From: CTSoil-075 sp964292325
Lineage (GTDB): Bacteria; Bacillota; Negativicutes; DSM-13327
Length of the DNA: 30,436 nucleotides
Reading direction: 5' to 3'
NCBI GenBank assembly: GCA_964292325.1
Contig: CAXYVG010000046.1
Span: forward strand, 1 to 30,436
A program made the translations under genes and the position numbers. The notes under the pieces are model-generated. The model made no database searches and was not told where the DNA came from. It saw only the letters and a program-made list of their open reading frames with translations. This document shows, in pieces, positions 1 through 7,812 of this stretch. Every line of letters starts with the position of its first letter. Position 1 is the first letter of the stretch.

Positions 1-713
1 GCATGAATAAAAACACGCATCGGTGCACTGGCGTAATTTGCTCCTGCTGCTAAAATGGCTTCAAAGCAAGATTGACAGGCGCCAGCAAAAATAACTAAGT
101 CATCCCGGGCAGGTTCAAAGATTCTAGCATTTTTCACGGCCTCAATGAAATATTTGGAGTTGCGATAATTATTAATATCTCCTAGATCTTTTTTCCCGCC
201 GCTCAGCAGTGCATCATGTCCCGTTAAGACTAGAATGTCTGGACGATATTCATCGATCAATTCAATGACATGCTTAGCCTGCTCGGATTCATCAATACAA
301 CGACCAATGGCTTCAATATTTAGCTGACTATATGTTTTTAAACACATTTTAAGATATTCTTCATCACCATCAAGATGTAATACCCTGCCCGGTATGTCAA
401 AAAAATCAAACTTTTTTGATGCTTCAGAACGATTCATTTCTGTTTTTTCTCTTTCTACGCCACGTCTCATCATAATTCGTTTTAGACCATCATTATGCAC
501 AAATTCAAGATCTACAATTTCTTTACACAATTTAGCTACACCAACTAGTTCTAAGTCATCAATTGGTGCATCGGCCATCAAGCGCAAATACATACCTTTG
601 AGTACACAATCTGTGATTCCTGCATCCTTTTCAACAATGTCTGTTATTTTAAAAACAATATCACCGCCATGAGACTTGCGAATCACTAAATCGCCGATCT
701 CCACATTAGCCAC
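1..713 (-). CDS. yabG: YabG-like sporulation cysteine protease (3' end outside window)
   Basis: Reading the minus strand from 713 gives an uninterrupted frame of 237 codons that runs off the left edge, so the C-terminus is missing. It matches my recollection of YabG, which processes spore coat and cortex proteins in the developing spore. Visible landmarks are the opening VGDLVIRKS-like segment, a GRVLHLDGD stretch near residues 109-117, LTGHDA near 164-169 and FAGACQS near 209-215. His166 and Cys212 are the likely catalytic pair by family analogy. A TTG at 719 is possible, but its purine run (minus strand AGAGGGGGG) would sit only one base away; GTG at 713 has seven bases of spacing and is preferred. 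In Bacillus yabG also lies next to ksgA. Here a glycosyltransferase gene is inserted between them. Confidence 0.85.
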   Translation of the reverse strand, partial: MANVEIGDLVIRKSHGGDIVFKITDIVEKDAGITDCVLKGMYLRLMADAPIDDLELVGVAKLCKEIVDLEFVHNDGLKRIMMRRGVEREKTEMNRSEASKKFDFFDIPGRVLHLDGDEEYLKMCLKTYSQLNIEAIGRCIDESEQAKHVIELIDEYRPDILVLTGHDALLSGGKKDLGDINNYRNSKYFIEAVKNARIFEPARDDLVIFAGACQSCFEAILAAGANYASAPMRVFIH

Positions 714-742
714 GCTCAATCCCCCCTCTCTTTCACTTACTA

Positions 743-771
743 CATACTATGTAATGTAAGGAGAAACTGTC
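743..771 (-). promoter_or_regulatory. Possible sigma-K-like promoter of yabG
   Basis: On the minus strand CATAGTATG (751-743) resembles the sigma-K -10 pattern CATANNNTA with one mismatch, and GAC lies 17 bases upstream (771-769). The predicted start of transcription would be about 20-25 bases before the yabG start codon. Bacillus yabG is a mother-cell, sigma-K gene, which makes the assignment plausible, but the match is short and could be chance. Confidence 0.3.
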
Positions 772-871
772 ACATCAGAACATACTATATATGATGTGCT
801 AAGAGCTTCACTGTAAAATACGTAGTACATCAAAAGGATAAAACTAAATATATTTTCAGACCCCTTATATG

Positions 872-930
872 TAGCAAAAAGCAGAAGCCTTCAATATAAT
901 GTACTACACTTGTGACTACGTAAGGTCACA
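872..930 (+). promoter_or_regulatory. Putative promoter with downstream dyad before the glycosyltransferase gene
   Basis: A perfect TATAAT lies at 895-900; the -35 region (TAGCAA, 872-877) is weak. Just downstream, at about +5 to +24, is the inverted repeat TGTGAC (911-916) and GTCACA (925-930) with eight bases between. Its position is what a repressor operator would have, but it could also be a short hairpin in the leader. The rest of the 245-bp gap between yabG and the glycosyltransferase gene shows no coding frame that I can support. Confidence 0.4.
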
Positions 931-964
931 TGCACCGCACTGAAAATATTCGAGGTGATGGCGC

Positions 965-1756
965 GTGATCACTGCGGTTGTTCCAGCAAAAAATGAGGCG
1001 GGTCGCATTGCAACAGTACTACAAAATTTGAGTACACTTGCAATCGATCACATTATTGTAGTTGCTAACGGCTCTAACGATACTACAATGCGAGAAGTAT
1101 TACGTCTGGGCATCCCAAAACTGCAAATTCTTTACTTTCATGAACGTTTAGGTATTGATATTCCCCGAGCTATAGGAGCTAAGGTAGCTTTAGCCCTAGG
1201 TAGCGATGTCGTCGTTTTTGTCGACGGCGATATGGTAGGTACATTTACAGATAATCTCTCACAACTAATTGATCAAGTCTTATTAAAACATTCCGATATG
1301 GCATTAACAAACTGTTATCCATCTCCTCCAAGACATATTGAACGCTACAACCCAACCTTCCAATGGCGCTTAAATCTTAATAAAGAACTTGGTCTAGAAA
1401 AAAAAATCAACTTATCAACCCCTTCCCATGGTCCCCATGCTGTCTCTAGGCGACTACTAGAGACCATATCCGTTCGCGAGCTGGCCATTCCTCCGGTATC
1501 AATGGCCTTAGCTAGAATGAATAAGCTAAAAATTGATGTAGCCACAACGATTCCTCATTATCAATTAGGTTCTTCTCTTAAAACGCATATACATTGTGTA
1601 AAAATTATTGATACCATTGTTGGTGACTGCCTAGAGGCAATCACCGTGTTTCAAAATGCACCTCGTACTCGCCAATGGCAAAACAAAACCTATCTTGGCT
1701 ATCATAGCGAACGTCGCTTTGATTTATTAGATGATTTTTTTAGTGAAAAAACGTAA
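965..1756 (+). CDS. Family 2 glycosyltransferase-like protein
   Basis: The 263-residue product opens with the GT-A/GT2 hallmark VVPAKNEAGRI (residues 5-15), has a sugar-nucleotide-type IVVANGSNDT segment (31-40) and a DGD metal-binding triplet at 87-89. It therefore probably transfers a sugar from a nucleotide donor; the acceptor cannot be told. No signal peptide or membrane segment is evident, so it should be cytosolic or peripheral. The GTG start at 965 is chosen because GAGGTG lies seven bases upstream; the nearby ATG at 958 is in another frame. It is monocistronic, convergent with rsmA, and stands between genes that are adjacent in Bacillus, so it looks like a lineage-specific insertion. 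A role in spore or cell-surface polysaccharide is only a guess from the yabG neighbour. Confidence 0.75.
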   Translation: MITAVVPAKNEAGRIATVLQNLSTLAIDHIIVVANGSNDTTMREVLRLGIPKLQILYFHERLGIDIPRAIGAKVALALGSDVVVFVDGDMVGTFTDNLSQLIDQVLLKHSDMALTNCYPSPPRHIERYNPTFQWRLNLNKELGLEKKINLSTPSHGPHAVSRRLLETISVRELAIPPVSMALARMNKLKIDVATTIPHYQLGSSLKTHIHCVKIIDTIVGDCLEAITVFQNAPRTRQWQNKTYLGYHSERRFDLLDDFFSEKT

Positions 1757-1761
1757 ATAAA

Positions 1762-1799
1762 AAAAATCCTGCTCACAAGATAATGTGAACAGGATTTTT
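1762..1799. terminator. Bidirectional intrinsic terminator
   Basis: A hairpin (AAAAATCCTG at 1762-1771 pairing with CAGGATTTTT at 1790-1799, TCACA 1773-1777 with TGTGA 1784-1788, one C/A mismatch) is flanked by A/T runs on both sides. It can end both the plus-strand glycosyltransferase transcript and the minus-strand rsmA transcript. Confidence 0.85.
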
Positions 1800-1804
1800 A
1801 TATG

Positions 1805-2647
1805 TTACTGTATCCAAGCATTCGAAAGAGCAGCAAATTCATCAATTGATAATGTCTCGCCTCGTCGATTGCCATCAATACCAGCAGCTGCTAGAATCAC
1901 CTTCAATGTTTCTGCTGGCACACCTGATGTCTTTAGAGTATTGGATAATGTCTTACGCCTTTGAGCAAAAGCAGCCTTGACAACCCTAAAGAAGATCTTT
2001 TCGTCTACCTGCACGGGCGGTTTTTCACGAACGGTGCAACGAATCACTGCCGAATCAACGGATGGTGGCGGAATAAACGAATCAGGCTTTACGATAAACA
2101 TAATCTCGGCTTTCGTATAATACTGAACAGCCACTGATAACGCACCATAATCTTTTGTGCCCGGAACGGCTACCATACGCTGCGCCACTTCTTTTTGCAC
2201 CATTGTTACTAATACATCAATCGGCATTCTCGCTTCTAATAGTCCCATGATAATCGGTGTCGTAATATAATAGGGTAAATTGGCAACGACTTTATATCTC
2301 GGCGCTCCGACTGTCTCTGAAATATCGATCTTTAGAATATCCCCATGTACCACTCGAACATTATCATAACCTTCTAGTGTCTTTGCCAGTACATCTAGTA
2401 ATCTCCGGTCTATTTCTACAGCAGTAACAGTTGCACCTGCTTCTGCTAATCCTTGCGTTAATGTACCAATACCAGGGCCAATTTCTAGCACAGCATCTCC
2501 ATGTGCAATACCAGCAGCCTCAACAATATTATTCACTACATTTTCATCAATTAGAAAATTTTGTCCTAATTTTTTACTCATGCGTATACCAAATCTTTTT
2601 AAGATATGTAGAGTCACTTCTTTTTGCGCAATAATCGGCTGTGTCAT
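1805..2647 (-). CDS. rsmA: 16S rRNA dimethyladenosine transferase RsmA/KsgA
   Basis: This 280-residue protein has the normal length for the enzyme that makes N6,N6-dimethyladenosine at A1518 and A1519 of 16S rRNA from S-adenosylmethionine, a late 30S assembly step. LGQNFL (27-32) is the family's N-terminal signature, EIGPGIGTLT (55-64) is the SAM-binding motif I and NLPYY (123-127) is the catalytic motif IV. The ATG at 2647 has GGGGGG seven bases upstream. It follows rnmV by 28 bp on the same strand, the same order as in Bacillus, and is likely cotranscribed with it. Confidence 0.97.
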   Translation of the reverse strand: MTQPIIAQKEVTLHILKRFGIRMSKKLGQNFLIDENVVNNIVEAAGIAHGDAVLEIGPGIGTLTQGLAEAGATVTAVEIDRRLLDVLAKTLEGYDNVRVVHGDILKIDISETVGAPRYKVVANLPYYITTPIIMGLLEARMPIDVLVTMVQKEVAQRMVAVPGTKDYGALSVAVQYYTKAEIMFIVKPDSFIPPPSVDSAVIRCTVREKPPVQVDEKIFFRVVKAAFAQRRKTLSNTLKTSGVPAETLKVILAAAGIDGNRRGETLSIDEFAALSNAWIQ

Positions 2648-2675
2648 CTAATGACCCCCCAACTTATTTTTCCCC

Positions 2676-3221
2676 TTAACATGATACGTTTTCAATTTCG
2701 TCTATTGCTTGATCAAATTCAACGCGAGTAACGCCGTAATGATTTAAGCGCTGCAAAAAAGTTTTGGCATTGGCATAACCAATACCAAGTTTAGCTCCTA
2801 ACAAAGCTCGTTTAGCACCTGCATCACTACTTCCATTTAATCCAGAATATATAAGATCCGCTTGGCTAAATTCTTCACTCGGTTGCCACTCCAAATACCG
2901 AACCTTCGATAATGCAGCGCAGATAGCCTGAGCAGAGGCTTGCTCAATACCAATATCATTTTTGGCCGTAGCATCTTCTTTGGGAACAAAAGCATGTTTT
3001 GCCTCAGGGAAACGTTTACTTAAAAATTTTCGTATACGTTCACCAGCACTATCGGGATCAGTTAAAATAATAATCCCCCGTTTTGTATAGGCCTGCTGGA
3101 TTTTATCTAAGCTATAGGAAGTCAATCCAAAACCTCCTGTCGTAAGACAATCAGCATCTACAGCCCGCTTCACAGCATGTACATCATTTTTACCCTCGAC
3201 AACGATTACTTCTTTAATCAT
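2676..3221 (-). CDS. rnmV: Ribonuclease M5 (5S rRNA maturase)
   Basis: The 181-residue product is a small Toprim-domain nuclease. VEGKNDV at residues 8-14 supplies the conserved Toprim glutamate and DPDSAG (55-60) the acidic metal site. RNase M5 removes both flanks from 5S rRNA precursors in Firmicutes, working on a ribosomal-protein-bound substrate. The ribosome-binding site is weak (an AGAGTGG stretch). A terminator-like hairpin sits just upstream at the end of the rpfB-like gene with little space for a separate promoter, so rnmV and rsmA may depend on read-through. Confidence 0.93.
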   Translation of the reverse strand: MIKEVIVVEGKNDVHAVKRAVDADCLTTGGFGLTSYSLDKIQQAYTKRGIIILTDPDSAGERIRKFLSKRFPEAKHAFVPKEDATAKNDIGIEQASAQAICAALSKVRYLEWQPSEEFSQADLIYSGLNGSSDAGAKRALLGAKLGIGYANAKTFLQRLNHYGVTRVEFDQAIDEIENVSC

Positions 3222-3257
3222 CTCTTTACCACTCTCTACCTTTTTTCACTATCTTAT

Positions 3258-3287
3258 CAAAAAAAGAACAGGGAGTATACCCCTGTT
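3258..3287 (-). terminator. Intrinsic terminator overlapping the stop codon of the rpfB-like gene
   Basis: On the minus strand AACAGGG (3287-3281 side) pairs with CCCTGTT (3273-3267 side), followed by a C and seven Ts. The stem includes the stop codon of the gene. Only 36 bp separate it from rnmV, so it probably attenuates rather than blocks rnmV-rsmA expression. Confidence 0.75.
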
Positions 3288-4272
3288 AGTCGAGAACATA
3301 TACTTTGACTGATCGTCTACCAAATCTCATGGCTTCGCTATAATCTTCCATACACAAATCAATTTTCTGACCGACAATCGCGCCACCGACATCAGCAGCT
3401 AGCGCTACACCATAGCCTTGTACATATACCTTGGTTCCCAATGGGATTACATCAGGATCAACCGCTACAATACCACGACGTGCTTCGATACCAGTTGCAG
3501 TAATGCCTGCAGCAGAACCATCCGTTGGCAGATAAGCACTTGCCTGCATGACTTCTACGCGACTAAAACGCATCGATCCCCGGGAAGTTTCCACCGTATC
3601 GCGTGTACCCACTTGCACAATTTGCGGTTTTGGCGCTTCTGTAACAATCTCACTAATTTGCTGTGAACTTACTTCTACCCCATCGGCAAAATTCTGGCGT
3701 ATCGTGACAGTCTTACTACCATCTTGTCCCTCTTCCACGATTCTTTCCACGCCTTTTTCTAATGTCGGATCAGGTTGGCGAATCACACTGTATAACTCAG
3801 GCACTTGCCGTTCCACAACTTTTTCGCTTACAGTAATGACCTGAATATGCATATCAGGTTCAATCTTCGTTCTTTCTTCAGGTACAATTTTCGTATCGAC
3901 TCGCTTCACACCTAAACTTTCAGCCAATTCTGCGACTGTAAGTTTACTCGTCAATATCGTCTCTGTCTTTCCTTGATACGTAATCGTAACGGGTACTGCT
4001 CTATATACTGAGATCACAGTACCATTCATGATTTTAGGTGTCGACATGCGATATTCGTCATTCGAATTTAGCTGCACCCCAGCTTGTACTAAAACTTCCT
4101 CTGGCTTGCTATGTAATGTGCTAATAACCACCGTAGCGCCGTCAACAGCAATTTGTACTTTTTTGTTAGCAAAAACGAAACCTGTTGCCAACAGAAAAAC
4201 CATCACTAACGCTAGGATTAAAGGCAGCAATTTCTTTTTAAAAATTAGCTTTTTTAGTTGTTTTTCACTCAT
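3286..4272 (-). CDS. YabE/RpfB-like cell-wall protein (DUF348-G5-3D)
   Basis: A 328-residue exported protein. After a basic N-terminus there is one hydrophobic segment (about residues 15-36) acting as a membrane anchor or signal. Next come DUF348-type beta repeats (about 40-150), a G5-like region around residues 160-225, and a C-terminal 3D domain (about 235-328) containing the DVGGAIVGQKIDL-type core with the three conserved aspartates. 3D domains occur in lytic transglycosylase-like enzymes, so it probably remodels peptidoglycan. A start ten codons further upstream would lie inside the promoter's -10 element; the ATG at 4272 has GGGAGG at ideal spacing and is clearly the start. In Bacillus the homologous yabE sits in this same position between yabD/tatD and rnmV. 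Confidence 0.88.
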   Translation of the reverse strand: MSEKQLKKLIFKKKLLPLILALVMVFLLATGFVFANKKVQIAVDGATVVISTLHSKPEEVLVQAGVQLNSNDEYRMSTPKIMNGTVISVYRAVPVTITYQGKTETILTSKLTVAELAESLGVKRVDTKIVPEERTKIEPDMHIQVITVSEKVVERQVPELYSVIRQPDPTLEKGVERIVEEGQDGSKTVTIRQNFADGVEVSSQQISEIVTEAPKPQIVQVGTRDTVETSRGSMRFSRVEVMQASAYLPTDGSAAGITATGIEARRGIVAVDPDVIPLGTKVYVQGYGVALAADVGGAIVGQKIDLCMEDYSEAMRFGRRSVKVYVLD

Positions 4273-4300
4273 ATAATTCCTCCCTTTTAAATGTTTGCAC

Positions 4301-4329
4301 ATTATACCACAGCCATTTTAAATTGTCAA
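4301..4329 (-). promoter_or_regulatory. Strong sigma-A promoter of the rpfB-like gene
   Basis: On the minus strand TTGACA (4329-4324), a 17-bp spacer and TATAAT (4306-4301) match the vegetative consensus exactly, with a TG one base before the -10. Transcription should start near 4294, giving a leader of about 20 nt that fits the ATG at 4272. Confidence 0.88.
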
Positions 4330-4386
4330 ATTATCTTTCTATTATTTCCTTATTTTTTTGCCAATAACACCTACTTTATACAGAAT

Positions 4387-4428
4387 AAAAAAAAATGAGC
4401 AAATACCTTTTAATAAGATATTCACTCA
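4387..4428 (-). terminator. Intrinsic terminator of metG-tatD
   Basis: On the minus strand a 14-bp stem (4428-4415 with 4409-4396), closed with three G-U pairs, has a small loop and is followed by nine Ts. Because of the wobbles it is stable only in the minus-strand RNA, so it terminates tatD transcription. Confidence 0.82.
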
Positions 4429-4449
4429 CTATGTAAATTATTCCCACTT

Positions 4450-5214
4450 TTAGCTAATTTTAAATATTTTTTTTGTATTTTTACTAGTAATCTCACTTAA
4501 AGTCGATAAATCCATCCCTCGGATACTTGCCACCCGCTCTGCTACTAACTTTACATAAGCCGGTTCATTACGTTTTCCTCTATGGGGATGAGGGGTTAAA
4601 TATGGACAATCGGTTTCTACTAATAATCGATCTAGTGGCACGTGCGCTATTACCTCTGGCAACTTTGCTGCATTTTTAAAAGTAACAGGCCCCGCAATCG
4701 ATATATAAAATCCAAGTTTTAGAACTTCTTTCGCCATTTCCAAACTACCAGAGAAACAGTGAAATACACCTTCTAGTCCTTTTGCTTCTCTTTTGATAAT
4801 ATCTAAAATATCACCATGAGCATCTCGATCATGAATAATAAAAGGTACCTTCATTTGCCGTGCCACATCAATTTGTTTTATCAATACAGCTTTTTGGACC
4901 TCGCGTGGCGATAAATCATAATAATAATCCAGACCAATCTCACCAATCGCTACGACTTTATCAAGTTTGGTCCACTCTGCTAGTTTCTCATAATCAGATT
5001 CTTGCGCCGTTTCCGCTTCATGTGGATGAATGCCTACTGCTGCATAGATATTTTCATATCGAGTTGCAAGTTCAACGGAGCGAGCGGAAGAAGCCATACA
5101 CGCCCCGATGTTGATCATACCAGTTACCCCGTTTTGCAATGCTCTATCAATCACATCACTACGATCATCATCAAATTTTTCATCATCAATATGAGCATGA
5201 GAGTCAAATAGCAT
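4450..5214 (-). CDS. tatD: TatD-family metal-dependent hydrolase/deoxyribonuclease
   Basis: The 254-residue product has the TatD pattern: HAH at residues 6-8, the GEIGLDYYYD strand with its metal-ligand glutamate, IIHDRDAH, FHCFSG and VETDCPYL near the C-terminus. The fold is a TIM-barrel amidohydrolase with two metals; family members are 3'-5' exonucleases or DNases and are cytosolic. The start codon lies one base after the metG stop, so translation is probably coupled. The metG-tatD pair is found in many bacteria including Bacillus. Confidence 0.93.
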   Translation of the reverse strand: MLFDSHAHIDDEKFDDDRSDVIDRALQNGVTGMINIGACMASSARSVELATRYENIYAAVGIHPHEAETAQESDYEKLAEWTKLDKVVAIGEIGLDYYYDLSPREVQKAVLIKQIDVARQMKVPFIIHDRDAHGDILDIIKREAKGLEGVFHCFSGSLEMAKEVLKLGFYISIAGPVTFKNAAKLPEVIAHVPLDRLLVETDCPYLTPHPHRGKRNEPAYVKLVAERVASIRGMDLSTLSEITSKNTKKIFKIS

Positions 5215-5215
5215 A

Positions 5216-7150
5216 TTACTTCACCCGGCTTCCAGGAGTCATATCAGCAGCGGTAACCAATGTTAGTTTTTCTTCATTGGAAGCAGCAAGTACCATTCCA
5301 CGAGATTCAATCCCACGGATTTTGGCTGGTTTCAAATTAATAATCATCACTACATTTTTACCAACTAACTCTTCGGGTGCATAATGTTTCGCAATACCAG
5401 AAACAATTGTACGTTCTTCATTTCCCAAATCAACCGTTAACTTCAGCAATTTATCAGCCTTTTGCACTTTTTCTGCCGCTAATACTTTCACAACCCGCAA
5501 ATCCATTTTTGCAAATTCTTCAATGGTAACTTCTTCTTTTTCTGGATTCTTATCATCGTTTATTTTTACTGTTTTTTCAACTTGTACAACAGGTTCAACC
5601 TTAGTTTCTACTATCTTATCTTCAATTCGTGGGAAAATAGGTTCTGGCTTGCCTACTACCGTGCCACTAGGCAACTTTCCCCATCCCTTTGCATCTGTAA
5701 AAGTTGCTGATGCAAAGGTTTCACCTAAACCTAACTGTTGCCAGATCTTCGGTGCTGTAACAGGCATCAATGGAGAAATTAGAATCGAAATAATTCGCAG
5801 CGTTTCTGCTAAATTATACAATACGGTATTGAGTCGTCCTCTCTTCGCTTCGTCTTTTGCCAAAGCCCAAGGACCTGTTTCATCAATATATTTGTTGGTG
5901 CGACCAATTAACGTCCACATCACCTTAATTGCAGAATTAATATCCATGTCATCCATAAATTTCTCATACTGCACCACAGTATCTTGCGCTAATTGTGTCA
6001 ATTCTTGATCAATCGCTTCTACATCACCAGATTGCATAATGACACCGTTATTAAAACGGCCAATCATACTGAGTGTTCTATGTAATAAGTTGCCTAAATC
6101 ATTTGCTAAATCAGCGTTAATCCGATTAATTAAAGCCTCACGAGAGAAATTACCATCCATCCCCAAATTAATTTCTCGTAATAAAAAGTAACGAATGGAA
6201 TCGGCGCCAAATTCTTCAATGAGGGCTAGAGGATCAATGACATTGCCCTTGGATTTGGACATTTTATCGCCTTCCATAATGAGCCAACCATGTCCATATA
6301 CTTTTTTAGGTATTTCAATATCTAAGGCCATCAAAATGACAGGCCAAATAATACTATGGAAACGTACAATTTCCTTACCAACTAGATGGATATCAGCTGG
6401 CCAAAATTTGTTGAATTTTTCTCGGTCATTTAGGTAGCCAGCGGCTGTAATATAGTTCGTCAAAGCATCAAACCATACATATACAACATGCTTGGTATCA
6501 AAAGGTACAGGAATTCCCCAGTCAAAAGTAGTACGCGAAACACATAAATCTTCTAGACCGCCTTTGATAAAATTAATCATTTCATTCCGACGCGAATTTG
6601 GTTGAATAAAGTCAGGATTTTCTTCAATATACGCAAGTAACCGATCTTGATATTTCGACATACGGAAAAAATAACTTTCTTCCTGGACGACTTCCGTTGC
6701 GCGACCACAATCAGGACATTTGCCATCTACTAATTGACGTTCTACCCAAAAAGTCTCGCAAGGTGTACAATAATGTCCTTCATAGGATGCTTTATAAATA
6801 TCACCTTGGTCATAAATCTTTTGAAAAATAGCTTGTACAACCTCATGGTGACGAGCCTGCGTTGTACGAATAAAATCATCATTAGAGATATTCATTTTTT
6901 CCCATAGCGCTTGAAATGAAGCAACAATTTTGTCCACATATTGTATCGGACTGATCTGTTGTTCAGCAGCCTTACGCTGAATTTTTTGACCATGTTCATC
7001 TGAACCTGTCAAAAATAGTACATCATATCCAGCTAAACGCTTATATCTAGCCATTGTATCAGCAATCGTTGTTGTATAAGCATGACCAATATGCAACTTG
7101 TCACTTGGATAGTAAATCGGTGTTGTAATATAAAATGATTTTTTGTTCAT
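5216..7150 (-). CDS. metG: Methionine-tRNA ligase with C-terminal tRNA-binding domain
   Basis: This 644-residue class I synthetase charges tRNA-Met in the cytosol. HIGH lies at residues 20-23 and KMSKS at 296-300. A four-cysteine zinc knuckle is complete (Cys128, Cys131, Cys145, Cys148). The last roughly 105 residues form an EMAP/Arc1p-type tRNA-binding domain (starting near EEFAKMDLRVVKV), separated by a charged linker rich in V, E and K. The architecture and length match the Bacillus/Clostridium type. The ATG at 7150 has AGGGGG upstream with rather long spacing. It leads the metG-tatD operon. Confidence 0.97.
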   Translation of the reverse strand: MNKKSFYITTPIYYPSDKLHIGHAYTTTIADTMARYKRLAGYDVLFLTGSDEHGQKIQRKAAEQQISPIQYVDKIVASFQALWEKMNISNDDFIRTTQARHHEVVQAIFQKIYDQGDIYKASYEGHYCTPCETFWVERQLVDGKCPDCGRATEVVQEESYFFRMSKYQDRLLAYIEENPDFIQPNSRRNEMINFIKGGLEDLCVSRTTFDWGIPVPFDTKHVVYVWFDALTNYITAAGYLNDREKFNKFWPADIHLVGKEIVRFHSIIWPVILMALDIEIPKKVYGHGWLIMEGDKMSKSKGNVIDPLALIEEFGADSIRYFLLREINLGMDGNFSREALINRINADLANDLGNLLHRTLSMIGRFNNGVIMQSGDVEAIDQELTQLAQDTVVQYEKFMDDMDINSAIKVMWTLIGRTNKYIDETGPWALAKDEAKRGRLNTVLYNLAETLRIISILISPLMPVTAPKIWQQLGLGETFASATFTDAKGWGKLPSGTVVGKPEPIFPRIEDKIVETKVEPVVQVEKTVKINDDKNPEKEEVTIEEFAKMDLRVVKVLAAEKVQKADKLLKLTVDLGNEERTIVSGIAKHYAPEELVGKNVVMIINLKPAKIRGIESRGMVLAASNEEKLTLVTAADMTPGSRVK

Positions 7151-7185
7151 TTTTTGGTATACCCCCTGTGTAATTTAATCAATTA

Positions 7186-7214
7186 AGTATAGTCCAGCCG
7201 CGGCAAGCTAACAA
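7186..7214 (-). promoter_or_regulatory. Second, proximal metG promoter with a palindromic spacer
   Basis: On the minus strand TTGTTA (7214-7209), 17 bp and TATACT (7191-7186) make a fair sigma-A promoter about 30 nt before the coding sequence. The spacer holds the 8-bp palindrome GCCGCGGC (7197-7204), which is unusual in this AT-rich setting and could be a protein site. Confidence 0.5.
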
Positions 7215-7276
7215 TACAGCTGTCATTTTCTTAGACTTCATATATAGTAATAGTTTAGATTTTTGTCATCCTTCTT

Positions 7277-7305
7277 ATTTTACCAACAATATACACCTAT
7301 GTCGA
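7277..7305 (-). promoter_or_regulatory. Distal metG promoter
   Basis: On the minus strand TCGACA (7305-7300), a 17-bp spacer and TAAAAT (7282-7277) each differ from consensus by one base. The leader would be about 120 nt. It contains no T-box sequence or SAM-riboswitch pattern that I can recognise. Confidence 0.65.
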
Positions 7306-7335
7306 ATCGTTTTCGCAAGCGCTCTTCGAGTCTAT

Positions 7336-7418
7336 TTGACAAAATATTCAAAAATCTCCATATTATATTACTATTATGGAAGAAACAGGTTGACACGCTC
7401 TGGAATATTTGGTACTAT
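7336..7418 (+). promoter_or_regulatory. abrB promoter region, two TTGACA boxes
   Basis: The best promoter is TTGACA (7390-7395), 17 bp, TACTAT (7413-7418), starting transcription near 7425. A second TTGACA at 7336-7341 has CATATT (7359-7364) at 17 bp. Tandem promoters recall the two promoters of Bacillus abrB, though the sites themselves are only read from the sequence here. No Spo0A box (TGNCGAA) was clearly placed between them; TGTCGAA occurs at 7300-7306 just upstream. Confidence 0.7.
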
Positions 7419-7473
7419 TTAGCTAGATAGTTTTTTGTCGAAAATTGTTGAAATAATAGGAGGATTTATTATC

Positions 7474-7728
7474 ATGAAATCAACTGGTATTGTGCGAAAA
7501 GTGGACGAGTTAGGCAGGGTCGTTATTCCTATCGAATTACGGAGAACACTAGCAATTGCTGAGAAAGACGCTCTAGAAATATATGTAGACAATGATCGTA
7601 TCATTTTACGCAAATACGAGCCCGCTTGTTCTTGCGTATTCTGTGGCAATGCAGATGAAGTGATCGTTTTCAAAAATAAAAACATCTGCAAAGAATGCTT
7701 AGATGCAATGACTACAAAAGAAAACTAA
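7474..7728 (+). CDS. abrB: AbrB-family transition-state regulator with a Cys-rich C-terminus
   Basis: The 84-residue protein begins with the near-invariant AbrB swapped-hairpin DNA-binding domain (MKSTGIVRKVDELGRVVIP, residues 1-19, to about 50). AbrB represses stationary-phase and sporulation genes in growing cells and is itself usually turned down by Spo0A-P. The ATG at 7474 has AGGAGG ten bases upstream; an in-frame ATG at 7435 lies only about ten bases after the predicted transcription start and has no ribosome-binding site. The C-terminus is not like Bacillus AbrB: CSCVFC and CKEC form a zinc-ribbon-like pair instead of the Bacillus multimerisation tail. Clostridial AbrB proteins have a similar tail as far as I recall. 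It is divergent from metG, as in Bacillus. Confidence 0.93.
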   Translation: MKSTGIVRKVDELGRVVIPIELRRTLAIAEKDALEIYVDNDRIILRKYEPACSCVFCGNADEVIVFKNKNICKECLDAMTTKEN

Positions 7729-7749
7729 TTCGAATTTATCCGAACGTTT

Positions 7750-7795
7750 AAAGTATACCAAAGAAATTATATTTCTTTGGTATACTTTTTTTATT
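7750..7795 (+). terminator. Strong terminator of abrB
   Basis: A perfect 18-bp stem (7750-7767 with 7771-7788) with a 3-base loop is followed by a T-rich stretch on the plus strand. It also lies between the convergent abrB and rsmI genes, but on the minus strand it lacks a good T run. Confidence 0.9.
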
Positions 7796-7812
7796 TTTTA
7801 ACCATCTAACCA

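Noticed and set aside
911..930. CRP/FNR binding site
   Set aside because: The half-sites match, but they are ten bases apart where CRP needs six and FNR four, so a CRP/FNR call is not justified. Kept only as an unnamed dyad.
4273..4302. Ten-codon longer N-terminus for the rpfB-like protein
   Set aside because: The upstream ATG lies inside the consensus -10 of the promoter, so it would not be transcribed. The ATG at 4272 has an ideal ribosome-binding site.
7151..7276. T-box or SAM riboswitch in the metG leader
   Set aside because: The leader is only about 120 nt and lacks the conserved T-box sequence and any terminator/antiterminator pair; no SAM aptamer pattern seen.
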